From NCBI GenBank assembly GCA_046565595.1, contig JBKHYG010000021.1, positions 1-64,000 of the forward strand: a stretch of DNA of 64,000 bases. The letters are read 5' to 3'. The notes under the pieces were generated by a model. The model was not told the DNA's origin. It was given only the letters and a program-made list of their open reading frames with translations, and ran no database searches. The DNA is from JBKHYG01 sp046565595 (GTDB taxonomy: Bacteria > Actinomycetota > AC-67). The position numbers and the translations under genes are program-made. How positions within the stretch are numbered: the stretch's first letter is position 1; each line of letters begins with the position of its first letter. Shown one piece after another: positions 52,893-61,244 of this stretch.

Positions 52893-52898
52893 ACGTTA
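52893..52898 (-). promoter_or_regulatory. Putative leaderless -10 box of copB
   Basis: On the minus strand this is TAACGT, 6 nt before GTG 52886. No copper-repressor operator was recognised nearby. Confidence 0.4.
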
Positions 52899-52949
52899 CA
52901 GCCCACGGTCAACGCCTCGCGGCGTCGCAAGGCCCAGGCGTACTCCGGG

Positions 52950-53819
52950 TCAGGGCAGTTCGATGATCGCAGCCGCCAGAGTCACTTCGGTCGAACCGAA
53001 CGACCCCGCCCCGACGCCGCTGCTGCGGAAGGTGTAGTTGCCGCCCGTGGCGGCATCTGGCCCCACCAGGTCGTGGAAGAAACAGCCTGAAGCAACAGGG
53101 ATCCCGACGGGATCGGCGTCTGCCCACAGTGTCGTCGGGCAGCGCCTCGACCCGCCGGGGCCGTCGACCTCGAGCGTGGCGACCGACCCTTCTGCCTGGG
53201 TGAAGGACCCGACTATCACGCGTCCACCCGGGCGAAGGGTGATGCTGCCGTCCACCTGGACCCTCGCGCCGTAGGGAGCGAAGACCGCTAGGTGGGCTGC
53301 GCTCTCGAGATCGATCGAGGAGAGCATGAAGACATCGTCGCCGCGAGTGAGGCCGAGGATCTCGACGCCCGGAGCCGCCTCGAGCCTCAGGGTCCATGGG
53401 GCTTGGCCGAACCACCACACGACGATCGTCGTCTGGCCTGGCGACGAAACTGCGACCTCGACCGTGATCGGGCCCTGCTCCTCTCCGTCGCTTCCGTCCT
53501 CGCGGAGGTACACCCCGAAGCCAGGCAAAGCCAGGTCGATGTAGGTGAGTTCGCGATCGGGGGTTCCGCTCATACTGGACCCACCGATGCGGTCAAGGTT
53601 CTCGTCATAGAGATCGATCGAGCCAGCGATAGGACCGCGGATGCCGCTCGTCGAGGAAACTTCGAGGCTGAAGTCCGATCCGTCGCTATCGATCGTGACC
53701 GCAAGCCAACCACTGGAGAGCGGACCTTCCTGGATGATCAGAGGCGGTTCGGCAGCTGATGCGGGAGCGTTCGTGACGAGCACACAGAGCGCCGAGAGGA
53801 CAGCAGCGAGACTACGCAT
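52950..53819 (-). CDS. Secreted protein of unknown function
   Basis: 289 residues with a signal peptide (LAAVLSALCVLVTNAPASA). The remainder is beta-rich with many Gly, Ser and acidic residues and no domain that I recognise. Two cysteines (RRCPT and SGCFF) may form a disulfide. It ends 63 nt upstream of copB on the same strand. The 140-nt gap before its ATG shows no other gene. Confidence 0.7.
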   Translation of the reverse strand: MRSLAAVLSALCVLVTNAPASAAEPPLIIQEGPLSSGWLAVTIDSDGSDFSLEVSSTSGIRGPIAGSIDLYDENLDRIGGSSMSGTPDRELTYIDLALPGFGVYLREDGSDGEEQGPITVEVAVSSPGQTTIVVWWFGQAPWTLRLEAAPGVEILGLTRGDDVFMLSSIDLESAAHLAVFAPYGARVQVDGSITLRPGGRVIVGSFTQAEGSVATLEVDGPGGSRRCPTTLWADADPVGIPVASGCFFHDLVGPDAATGGNYTFRSSGVGAGSFGSTEVTLAAAIIELP

Positions 53820-53959
53820 GGTGAGTACAGCGATTCGCCTCGGCCTGGGGTGATTCCTTCTCCCCGGCGCATCTACTCGTGTGTGACAGCCGACCGATCA
53901 ATAGCCGCGGGGCATCTGCCATCAGCTCTGCCCTACCGGTGTTCGGCAATCCCTTGACA

Positions 53960-54376
53960 TCAACTACGGTGCTCGATGATCCGGCCTCGTTGTGTGTCCA
54001 TCACTCGCGTGCCTGCGACAAGGTCATGCAGGCCTCGATTCCGCGGGTTGAGTAGAGCTACGGCGGCGAAGGGCAGCAGGGGCCCGACCAACATCGCGTT
54101 GCGCACGAACGCTTGCCCCAATCCGACCGGCCCAAAGGACTCAGCAGTGACTACACGGCAGTTGAACATCCACTTGCCTACGGTTGATCCCGTTGCTCCC
54201 TCGGTGATCGGCTTGTAGAGCCAGAATGCCGCTGCTGGGATCAGAACGCCCGCCATCCCCGATGAATTCAATAGTCCACCCGCGAAGAAGAACAGCAGGT
54301 ATGCCACGAGCAGATCGATACCGAAGGCGGCCGATCGACGCCAGATCGGTGTGCAGCCCGCCCAGTAACTGCTCAT
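53960..54376 (-). CDS. RDD family membrane protein
   Basis: 138 residues with three hydrophobic helices and the RDD hallmarks: an Arg near the first helix (RRSAAFGIDLLVAY), Asp in it and the closing GLHDLVAGTRVMD. RDD proteins are small membrane proteins of varied or unknown function; some affect ion homeostasis. It stands alone on the minus strand. Confidence 0.85.
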   Translation of the reverse strand: MSSYWAGCTPIWRRSAAFGIDLLVAYLLFFFAGGLLNSSGMAGVLIPAAAFWLYKPITEGATGSTVGKWMFNCRVVTAESFGPVGLGQAFVRNAMLVGPLLPFAAVALLNPRNRGLHDLVAGTRVMDTQRGRIIEHRS

Positions 54377-54464
54377 CAGTCCGGGCTCATCCTATGGACA
54401 GCAGGCATCCGGTTCCCAGCGAAACCCGGACCCCCAACGACGCGACGATCGACGCCCCGCAGAG

Positions 54465-55565
54465 TTAGGCCCGGTCGATCGAGGCCGCGATGCGACGGAA
54501 GAGGGCTTCCATGCCGGGGACATCGCACCCGTACAGCGAGAGCGCCAGTCGACGCTCTTCGCCCGGCTCTGGCGGCAAGGATGCGACGCCCTGCCATTCG
54601 GGGCCGTCCGCGCAGAACCCACCTGCCGCCGGGATCCCGTGACCGATCACGATGTCGACCGTTCCCGCGCCCGTCGCCATCGTGCCTGTGAAGCTCACTT
54701 CCCATTGAGGTCCGAGATCGTGGTCGCGATCGGTTGCGAACTCTTCGACTTTGAGCGATGCCTCACCGGGGCGAGCGAAGAAGTGGATCAGTGTGCCCAC
54801 GAAGTTCCTTCGTTGCATGAGGATGCGGTACACATCGCCGCCTCGATCCGGATCGACTTCATCGCGGAACCACGATGCGGGCAACTCGACCGAGATAGGC
54901 GTGCCGGGGACTTGCGAGCGCTCGAGGACAGGTTCGCCGATCCGCGACCGCAGCGCATCAGGGCCGGGGGGTCGCTGCACATCCGGGGGGATCTCCTCTG
55001 GGAACTCCAGCCCATGCAACAACGCCAGATAGGCGTTCTCGCCCTCTTCCGCCTCGGTTGACAGGAACTCGATCCGCACGACCTGCCCGGCAGAGAACCG
55101 AAGGTGCGTCACCGCGACGAACCTCCAGCCTTGACTCTCGGCGTATGGATCGAGCGAACCGACACGCTGGATGCGGGCAGTCCCCGGCCGACCAGCAACC
55201 TCGAAGCGTGTGAGCGGAGCGTCTCTCCGGAAACTCTCGCCGACCTCGAGTGGAGCTTCCTGCACCATCAGCGCGACATCGTGGCTCGCGGGAAGTGAAC
55301 CGTCCTCGCCGAATCCGCCCTGCATCCGGACCACTCTGGATCGCCAGACCTCCCACGATTCCGGCACATCGAAAGTGAGGTCCTTGAAACGCCATGTCGT
55401 CGTCGGCTCGGACGACGACGCGGTCGGTGAGGGTATCGTCGGAGACGGATGGGATGAAGCCCCGACATCGGGCTGCCCACGACCACACGCGACAGCCAGC
55501 AAGGCTCCCGCGAGAGCCCCCGCTACCCAAGCGCCATGCTTCACCGGACCCAATCGTATGCCCAT
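54465..55565 (-). CDS. Lipoprotein of unknown function
   Basis: 366 residues with a lipobox (LLAVAC) and a Ser/Pro/Thr-rich linker, then two related halves. Each half begins with a segment like FDVPESWEVWRSRV or VELPASWFRDEV and contains a conserved region around GTARIQ or GTVDIVIG. This suggests an internal duplication. No family is named. I chose ATG 55565 over a TTG 9 nt upstream. Confidence 0.7.
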   Translation of the reverse strand: MGIRLGPVKHGAWVAGALAGALLAVACGRGQPDVGASSHPSPTIPSPTASSSEPTTTWRFKDLTFDVPESWEVWRSRVVRMQGGFGEDGSLPASHDVALMVQEAPLEVGESFRRDAPLTRFEVAGRPGTARIQRVGSLDPYAESQGWRFVAVTHLRFSAGQVVRIEFLSTEAEEGENAYLALLHGLEFPEEIPPDVQRPPGPDALRSRIGEPVLERSQVPGTPISVELPASWFRDEVDPDRGGDVYRILMQRRNFVGTLIHFFARPGEASLKVEEFATDRDHDLGPQWEVSFTGTMATGAGTVDIVIGHGIPAAGGFCADGPEWQGVASLPPEPGEERRLALSLYGCDVPGMEALFRRIAASIDRA

Positions 55566-55587
55566 GAGAACCAAGGCAGCGCGCGCG

Positions 55588-55884
55588 TCAGCGGGTCCGC
55601 AACCAGCGGTCGAGATCTTTCCGGTGGACGATTCCGAGGATCAGCAGAACACGATCCTCCTCGATGATGTCGTACATCACACGATGGTCGCCCACGCGGA
55701 GTCGATGGAACTTGTCTCTCGCGCCCTGCAGGGTCTTGGACTTCTTCCCCGCCACGCGCCCCGGGATTCCGACCTGGGCCGCGAGTTCCTTGAGCGCCTT
55801 CTTCAGCCGTCGGCGTTCGGCCTCGGGCAACTTGCGGAAGGCGCGCGCAGCACCCGGGGCGAGTTCGACCGAGTAGGCGCTCAG
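55588..55884 (-). CDS. RelE/ParE-type toxin, apparently starting at CTG
   Basis: The RelE fold is complete if translation begins at CTG 55884: SAYSVELAPGAARAFRKLPE is the expected first strand and helix, and RLRVGDHRVMYDI and DRVLLILGIVHRKDLDRW complete it. The frame is closed by a stop just upstream and has no ATG or GTG before TTG 55830, which would remove the first 18 residues. The CTG overlaps the antitoxin stop (CTGA). RelE toxins cleave mRNA on the ribosome. The pair could also be dead if CTG is not used. Confidence 0.75.
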   Translation of the reverse strand: MSAYSVELAPGAARAFRKLPEAERRRLKKALKELAAQVGIPGRVAGKKSKTLQGARDKFHRLRVGDHRVMYDIIEEDRVLLILGIVHRKDLDRWLRTR

Positions 55885-56117
55885 TCCAGGTCCTCAAGGT
55901 TGGTCGTCTTGCCCGCGCGGTACGCGGCCCTGGCCTGTCGGCGCTGCTTCACGAACTCGTCCGCGTTCGCCAGAACGATGTCCTCAGCCTCATCGATCGG
56001 CAAGAGAACAGCGGCCGGCCGGCCGCGGCGAGTCACGACATATGCGGCTCCGTGTTCGACCGCCTCGACCACGCTAGAAGCCGATGCCTTCAATTCTTTG
56101 ATGCCGATCTCGGCCAT
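55881..56117 (-). CDS. Phd/YefM-type antitoxin
   Basis: 78 residues. The N-terminal DNA-binding region has the Phd motif IGIKELKASASSVVEAVEHGA, then YVVTRRGRPAAVLLP. The C-terminal half is a toxin-binding tail. A GGAGAG site precedes the ATG. It is expected to neutralise the RelE-like toxin downstream and to repress the pair. Confidence 0.88.
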   Translation of the reverse strand: MAEIGIKELKASASSVVEAVEHGAAYVVTRRGRPAAVLLPIDEAEDIVLANADEFVKQRRQARAAYRAGKTTNLEDLD

Positions 56118-56132
56118 GGTGCACTCTCCGCG

Positions 56133-56157
56133 AAGTGGTCACTTAGGGAACCACCTT
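56133..56157. promoter_or_regulatory. Candidate operator of the toxin-antitoxin pair
   Basis: An inverted repeat, AAGTGGT-N10-ACCACCTT, lies 16 nt before the antitoxin ATG and overlaps a TAAGGT -10-like box (minus strand, 56153-56158). Autoregulation through it would be normal for this family. The gap onward to 56308 shows no gene. Confidence 0.4.
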
Positions 56158-56308
56158 AGCGGATCCACCCCCTATCCGCAAGGGGATCCAACAGAGGTCG
56201 TCTGGCCGCTTTGGAGCCTCCAGCTGCGGACCTGTTACCGACGCGGGCCCACGGCAGGGTCGAAACGGCAGGGAACGAGCGGTGGCCGCTCGATGTGCGT
56301 GACGAAGG

Positions 56309-56596
56309 TCAGCTCGGCCAAAGAGTCTTCGATCTTGTTGAGAGGCGAGGAGATGTGTCCTCCGGCAGGTCGATCTCCAAGGGCTGCTCGCCGGGTTCGG
56401 CTGGGACCGTGAGTCCGTACCCCACCGGGTCGATCTGCAGGATGCGCACCGCTGCCGCCTGGAGTTCGGGGGCTTCGACAGCCGTCGTCGTGTCCACGAT
56501 GAACCGGTGCCGACCGCACCCGATCGGGTTCGTCTGCGGCGCGCATGCGCTCAGTGCCAGCAGGAGCGCCAGCACCCATCCGAGGTAGTTGCTCAC
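56309..56596 (-). CDS. Small lipoprotein of unknown function
   Basis: 95 residues with a lipoprotein signal peptide (lipobox ALSAC). The mature part has no recognised motif. ATG 56596 overlaps the stop of the secreted protein upstream (ATGA), so the two are probably made together. Confidence 0.6.
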   Translation of the reverse strand: MSNYLGWVLALLLALSACAPQTNPIGCGRHRFIVDTTTAVEAPELQAAAVRILQIDPVGYGLTVPAEPGEQPLEIDLPEDTSPRLSTRSKTLWPS

Positions 56597-57093
56597 CCGG
56601 GCAGGGGGTCCGCCGAGAATTCGACGGTGAAAGTGCCTGTGGGGACCACCCGAAGCTCACTGTCGCAGTCATTCAGCAGCCTACATCTCGGCCCAAGGAA
56701 GGCGACCGTTGCAACAAAATCCTTCGGCGCGTCGAAGCGCAGGCGGGGCCTTCCGCCCCCCTCGATGCCCCCAGGGACTCCGATTGCTAAGTCGCACGTG
56801 TACCGAGGCCCGGTGAAGTCACAAATCCAGCGCACGATCAGCACACCGTCGACGGTTATCTCCACCATCACATCCCCAACCGAAGACGGTCCATGGTCCA
56901 TGGCCATGAACCACTCCTTGGCTGCCGTTCCGACCGAGCGCTGGCACGGGTCGGATGTCGCCATGGGATACGACTGGCCGGAACACGCCGGCACGCCATC
57001 ATCGGCGGACGCCGACGGCGCGGCCACGAACATGGCCGTAGCAAGCGCAACTGCTGCCAGGATCGCTGTAGTCCTTGGACTGACTCTGATGAT
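56593..57093 (-). CDS. Secreted Cys-rich protein with an apparent ATC start
   Basis: The mature part (about 130 residues) has at least seven cysteines and no known domain. A classic signal peptide (RTTAILAAVALATAMFVAAPSASA) is encoded, but the only ATG (57033) lies inside it. A strong AAGGGGGAAG ribosome site ends 4 nt before ATC-ATC codons at 57093 and 57090, exactly where the signal peptide should start. Either a non-AUG start is used or a start codon has been lost. The small lipoprotein gene downstream overlaps it. Confidence 0.55.
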   Translation of the reverse strand: MIRVSPRTTAILAAVALATAMFVAAPSASADDGVPACSGQSYPMATSDPCQRSVGTAAKEWFMAMDHGPSSVGDVMVEITVDGVLIVRWICDFTGPRYTCDLAIGVPGGIEGGGRPRLRFDAPKDFVATVAFLGPRCRLLNDCDSELRVVPTGTFTVEFSADPLPG

Positions 57094-57297
57094 GTCTTCC
57101 CCCTTTGAGGTGCGCCTGGAAGTTGTTTCGACAGGCGGCCAAGCCGGACCTGCATACGCGTGACTACCTTCGGACCTCGTTGACTCCCGGCTGATCAGAG
57201 TGGGTGATGGAGAGGCTCTCGCGCGCGTTCATCGACCGGTGAGGGGCCGTCGCCGCGGGTGGTCAATCAGACAGTGGGGTCGAGCCGGACTTCTGCG

Positions 57298-58092
57298 TCA
57301 GCAGGACTGGGCTCGCACATCAAGCACCCGCAGCAACGCTCGCGCCTCTGCCCGACCCGAATCCGGAAGCAGCCCAGGACTGAGTTTCAGGCCGGCATGA
57401 ATCTCGATCGAAACCCGATACTCGCCGGCCCCCAGCGACTCATTCGCATAGCAGCTACCCGCTATGAGTCTTACCTCGGTCGGTGTGGGCCCCGGGGAAC
57501 TCTCCCTGGCCAAGAACCGGCGGTCGTGAGCGAACTCACAACATCCAGAACGACCTATCGATAGCGTGGCTGCTACCGCACCGTCCCCCTCAGACCCCTC
57601 ATAGATGAGTCCGCTACGCACGAAGCCGATGTAGGAGACGGCCAGATCGACGACCACGCGCTCTCGTGCACCGACAGCGATGGTTTCAGCCCGGTCGATG
57701 GAACTGATGCCACCGCAAGAGCCCTCCGAGGGAACGAGTCCCGAAGCCGTGGACTCCACCCAGCAGGTCACGCCCACTGAACCGTCCTCCGTGCCTACAT
57801 GCGTGATGTCGCAGGAAGCCGCGATAGGGGCGTAGCAACCGCCGTCGACCCGGTTAGCCGACCATGACCCCGGTGCAGCTGCAGAAGGCGACGCAGACAA
57901 GGCGACCAGGCTGGCCATCGCCAATCCGAGGGCGATAGCCGCCCGTCCACTGGAAAGGTGGGCCGCCCTCTTCCGGCATTGGCGATCGATCCAATATGCC
58001 TCGTGGCGAGTCGCCTCGGGGGTCAGCGCAAAGCGGGATAGGTCTGCGTTCTGCCACGCAACCACCTCGAGGCGTCGCGTCCCGGCGAACAC
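57298..58092 (-). CDS. Putative secreted Cys-containing protein, start uncertain
   Basis: 264 residues from the first ATG. A signal-peptide-like stretch (AIALGLAMASLVALSASPSAAA) lies at residues 52-73, too far from the N-terminus for that start, and no ATG, GTG or TTG lies close before it. The mature part has paired cysteines (GGCYAPIAASC, GVTCW, GSCGG, GCCEF, GSCYAN). No family is recognised. The 200-nt gap upstream of the neighbouring gene at 57.1 kb shows no other gene. Confidence 0.5.
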   Translation of the reverse strand: MFAGTRRLEVVAWQNADLSRFALTPEATRHEAYWIDRQCRKRAAHLSSGRAAIALGLAMASLVALSASPSAAAPGSWSANRVDGGCYAPIAASCDITHVGTEDGSVGVTCWVESTASGLVPSEGSCGGISSIDRAETIAVGARERVVVDLAVSYIGFVRSGLIYEGSEGDGAVAATLSIGRSGCCEFAHDRRFLARESSPGPTPTEVRLIAGSCYANESLGAGEYRVSIEIHAGLKLSPGLLPDSGRAEARALLRVLDVRAQSC

Positions 58093-58703
58093 TCAGCCCC
58101 CCGCGTGCACATGGCACAGTCCGCATCGAAGATGAACAGACCAACATGCCGGCGGGCTGGGGTTGTCGGGGCCACAGTCAGGCCTCCGAAAGCCAACTCA
58201 AGAGCGGGACATGGGCTAGGGAATGTGCCATCTACGGAGTCCTCTCCTCGAGGCACCTACCTTCAAGGACGGTAGCAGAACGATCCCACCTAGGACCAAG
58301 AACAAGTACGAACCTTTGGTGCGGGTGATAGGACAGCTTTTGAACCTCCGGGAAGAGGTCGAGAGTCTCCTCACCGCCAGCCTCCGTCCGCCGCGGCGGC
58401 GGAGCCGTTAGGTGAAGGGCGTCGCCGCGCTCCACGCCTGGTCGAAGTCGGCGTACGACAACCGACCGGGCGCGCCGGCCTGGCAACACCGCCGAGCGAT
58501 ACCGGTACGCGGTAGCTCTTGACCCGCCCGAGGGTTCGGGCTTGAATCCGCGTTTGCGCGGCCCAGCGCACAGCCGAAGCGGACGCTCCCCAGCGGCACC
58601 GTCGCGGTGAAGGGGAGCACATCCTCGGGCCACGAGCACGCACCCTGTGCCGATCGTGCGCATGTCGCTGGGGGACGGCGCCTCATCGGCGGAGGAAGCT
58701 GCG
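58093..58703. other. Intergenic stretch of 610 nt without a supported gene
   Basis: Several open frames overlap here but none has a ribosome site or recognisable protein. It holds copy A of a dispersed repeat (58319-58387) and a weak promoter-like pair, TTGACC (58519-58524) with TTGAAT (58542-58547), 17 nt apart, whose spacer contains a GCCCGA/TCGGGC hairpin. This pair could serve the bifunctional-nuclease-like gene at 58704. Confidence 0.5.
58319..58387 (+). repeat. Copy A of a diverged dispersed repeat
   Basis: This stretch would encode VIGQLLNLREEVESLLTASL on the plus strand and closely resembles 60831-60899. Both contain the identical core GATAGGACAGCTTT. They may be remnants of the same lost gene or mobile element. 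Confidence 0.6.
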
Positions 58704-59279
58704 ATGACTCGAGATGCGGACCTCAAGCGCCTGGTGCGCGCCCGCATGGCCTCGACCGGCGAGAACTACACCACCGCACGCGCCGCCCTCCTCCGCCCGA
58801 AGGAGGTTCCGATGCTCACAGTCACCGTCGATGTCCGCGTCTACAACCGCTCCGAGCAGGAGATCGAGACCATGCGCGCGCGGCTCCAAGAGAAGTCCGG
58901 TCCGGGGTCTACGGAAGGCATGGATCTGTCCAAACAGGATGTGATCGTGCTCAGCGAGGACAGCGGCCCGCGGAAACTGGCCATCTGGTGCGCCAACGCG
59001 GAGGCAACTTCGATCAGGTGGGCACTTGATGGAGTCGAGACCGAGCGCCCCATGACGCACGATCTGCTGCGAGACGTCGTCACGGCCATGGGCGAACCCC
59101 GTGCTGTGCGCGTCACCGGCTTGCGCGACAAGACCTACTACGCCGAGCTCGTCGTCGTCGATCGCGCAGGCGTCGAGCAAACGATCTCCTGCAGGCCCTC
59201 CGACGGGATCGCCTTCGGGCTACGCGCCAGCATCCCAATCCTCGTAGCCGATGAGCTGATGTCGACATACGAGGACTGA
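58704..59279 (+). CDS. Second bifunctional-nuclease (BFN) domain protein
   Basis: 191 residues. The C-terminal half is a BFN domain with ETERPMTHDLLRDVV and ISCRPSDGIAFGLR, like the protein at 5.4 kb. Unlike that one, it has an N-terminal segment DADLKRLVRARMASTGENYT, a motif found at the start of various actinobacterial proteins and of unknown function. A central region (about 55-90) is extra. I start at ATG 58704, which has GAGGAAG upstream. It stands alone on the plus strand in the accessory region. Confidence 0.82.
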   Translation: MTRDADLKRLVRARMASTGENYTTARAALLRPKEVPMLTVTVDVRVYNRSEQEIETMRARLQEKSGPGSTEGMDLSKQDVIVLSEDSGPRKLAIWCANAEATSIRWALDGVETERPMTHDLLRDVVTAMGEPRAVRVTGLRDKTYYAELVVVDRAGVEQTISCRPSDGIAFGLRASIPILVADELMSTYED

Positions 59280-59396
59280 GGCTCGCCTCGACACAGCCAC
59301 GCGCAGCCGCCCGATCATCGCCGCCAGGTCGCCGAGGAGCGATGCAGATGCGCGTTCTTCGCCGGCATGAACTCTGCTTCGACGCCGAGATGCCGA

Positions 59397-60137
59397 TCAG
59401 AACCCGCCGTCGCTGCGGATGATCTGACCGTTGATCCAGGCCCCTCGGTCCGAGCACAAGAACGCGACCAGGTTCGCGGCATCCTCGGGTCGCCCGAGGC
59501 GTCCCAACAGCGTTCGTGCCCGCAACTGGTCTGCGAGCTCGGGCGACATCCACCCGGTGTCGGTCGGCCCCGGATGCACGATGTTCGCGGTGATGCCCTG
59601 GCCGCGGAACTCGTGAGCTGCGGCCACGACGATCCGCTCCATCGCGCCCTTGCTCGCCCCGTATGGAAGATTGCCCGCCGTGTGGTCGCTCGTCATCGCG
59701 ATGATGCGGCCTGTCCCGAACGGACCTGGGAACCGACGACCGAACTCCCTCACCAGCAGCCAAACGGCTCTCGCGTTGACCGAGAAGTGCAGGTCGAATG
59801 ATTCGACGGTCGTGGCCTCGATGTCGGTGACGATGTCGTGGCAATGATTCGCGATCAAAGCCGTAACTGGACCGAGCTGAGCCTCGACTTCATCGAACAC
59901 CTCGACCGCCGCGTCCGGACGCGACAAGTCTGCCTCGATCTCGATCGCTTGCGCGCCTAGGTCTCTCAGCATCGCCACAAGGTTCGGCTCGTCGGCACCC
60001 CACGGCATCTCTGCGTCGTACGGTTTCCACACCGTCGTGGCCACATCCCAGCCCTCGGACGCCAGTGCGCGGGCAATGCCAGCGCCGATACCGATCCTTC
60101 GACTCGCGCCTGTGACCAGAGCAACAGGTCTCTTCAC
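59397..60137 (-). CDS. Short-chain dehydrogenase/reductase
   Basis: 246 residues with the Rossmann start VTGASRRIGIGAGIA, the catalytic motif YGASK (active-site Tyr and Lys) and the end RGAWINGQIIRSDGGF. An NADPH-binding Arg pair follows the first glycine motif. The substrate is unknown; it resembles the 3-oxoacyl-ACP reductase-like and glucose dehydrogenase-like groups. It overlaps the upstream kinase-like gene (ATGA). The short gap to the BFN gene contains no gene. Confidence 0.9.
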   Translation of the reverse strand: MKRPVALVTGASRRIGIGAGIARALASEGWDVATTVWKPYDAEMPWGADEPNLVAMLRDLGAQAIEIEADLSRPDAAVEVFDEVEAQLGPVTALIANHCHDIVTDIEATTVESFDLHFSVNARAVWLLVREFGRRFPGPFGTGRIIAMTSDHTAGNLPYGASKGAMERIVVAAAHEFRGQGITANIVHPGPTDTGWMSPELADQLRARTLLGRLGRPEDAANLVAFLCSDRGAWINGQIIRSDGGF

Positions 60138-60724
60138 GAGGGCATCCTCCCCCGGCCGCTTTCATTGACATGCTTGAGGATGGCGTCAGCGGCCTGCTCC
60201 GGCGTCAGATCCGATGTGTCCAGGCGAAACGCGTTGGGGTGGTCGATCTCGAGAAGTCGGAACGAGTTGCGCCAACGATCGATCGACGAAGCATCGGTCG
60301 TCTTCCGTCGCTCACGCCGCTGCGGCGTATCGATGCGTTGCCGCATCACTGCCTCGCTCGCCTCTAGCCAGATCGGCACGAACGTCCCGCCCCGATCGAG
60401 CGCGAGCGCCTCAATGGTCTCGAACAAGGCGACCGAGGGCGGATCATCGGCATCGAGGACGTTCGTGAACACGAAGCAGTCCTCGGGAGCGCAGTCTTCG
60501 CGGATCGTGTCGAGAACCGCCTCGCGGATGCGCTCGATCTTGTCCCAGGCGCCCTTGGGGAACGGGAAGGCATCGGTGCCGTCGAAACCAACAGCGGTGA
60601 ACACCGGTACATTGATGAGCTGGTTATCGATCACTCGCGCGCCGGTTCGGGCGGCGATGGCCGTAGCGATCGTGTGCTTGCCGACCGCCGGCAAGCCGAT
60701 CAAGTAGATGATGGTTCTTCTCAC
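60134..60724 (-). CDS. P-loop kinase-like AAA family protein
   Basis: 196 residues with an N-terminal Walker A GLPAVGKHT and a nucleoside- or shikimate-kinase-like layout, including a possible lid region (RQRIDTPQRRERRKTTD). The substrate is not known. The start is GTG 60724. It is coupled to the SDR gene by a 4-nt overlap. Confidence 0.8.
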   Translation of the reverse strand: MRRTIIYLIGLPAVGKHTIATAIAARTGARVIDNQLINVPVFTAVGFDGTDAFPFPKGAWDKIERIREAVLDTIREDCAPEDCFVFTNVLDADDPPSVALFETIEALALDRGGTFVPIWLEASEAVMRQRIDTPQRRERRKTTDASSIDRWRNSFRLLEIDHPNAFRLDTSDLTPEQAADAILKHVNESGRGRMPS

Positions 60725-60830
60725 CAGACGAGTGTCTCACGAACGAACGCGCCTTGTACAGAGTTTCGGCTGCCGCACGCTCAGACGCGATCAGGAAGCT
60801 CGACCTGCCGAGCCCTGGTACCCAGGGTCA

Positions 60831-60899
60831 GTGCACTTGATAGGACAGCTTTCAAACCTGCGAGCGGAGGTTCAAGAGCTCTTGCGAGCTTGCCTAGCG
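60831..60899 (+). repeat. Copy B of a diverged dispersed repeat
   Basis: Matches copy A (58319-58387) over about 69 nt, with many differences at third codon positions of a frame reading LIGQLSNLRAEVQELLRACL. It lies in the 176-nt gap between the kinase-like gene and the next minus-strand gene, where nothing else is seen. Confidence 0.6.
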
Positions 60900-60900
60900 A

Positions 60901-61239
60901 TCAACCCGGACTACCCAGCGGGTCATCGCTCCGATGGTTCTCGGTCTGGTCCTCCAGCGCTGCCTGGCTAAGGGCGGACCGGTACTCGTCTTCCGAGACA
61001 GGTCTCGCAACCCTACGCATCCACGCCCCGAATCGCGCACGAAACTCCCGATCGCTCATCGCCAACGCGAGGTTTCGCCTTAGCACAAGCATCGCCTCTT
61101 CTTCGGTTACGCCAGTGCCCTCAAGGCCAAGCCCTGCGACGCGCGCCGCGAAACGCTCCCCGTCCGCTTCGACGGATGCGACTTCAGACAGATCGACAGC
61201 CATCCCCCAGCTTCCACTGGGGGATGGCTGATCGTTCAT
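60901..61239 (-). CDS. Small protein of unknown function
   Basis: 112 residues from ATG 61239. It is acidic and helical, with a C-terminal part containing RFRARFGAWMRRVARPVSEDEY. No family is recognised. It begins 5 nt after the stop of the secreted protein upstream, so the two are likely one operon. Confidence 0.6.
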   Translation of the reverse strand: MNDQPSPSGSWGMAVDLSEVASVEADGERFAARVAGLGLEGTGVTEEEAMLVLRRNLALAMSDREFRARFGAWMRRVARPVSEDEYRSALSQAALEDQTENHRSDDPLGSPG

Positions 61240-61244
61240 TGGGG

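Noticed and set aside
58408..58686. Minus-strand frame of 92 codons in the gap before the second BFN gene
   Set aside because: It has no ribosome site or recognisable motif, and overlapping open frames in other phases are equally long in this GC-rich stretch.
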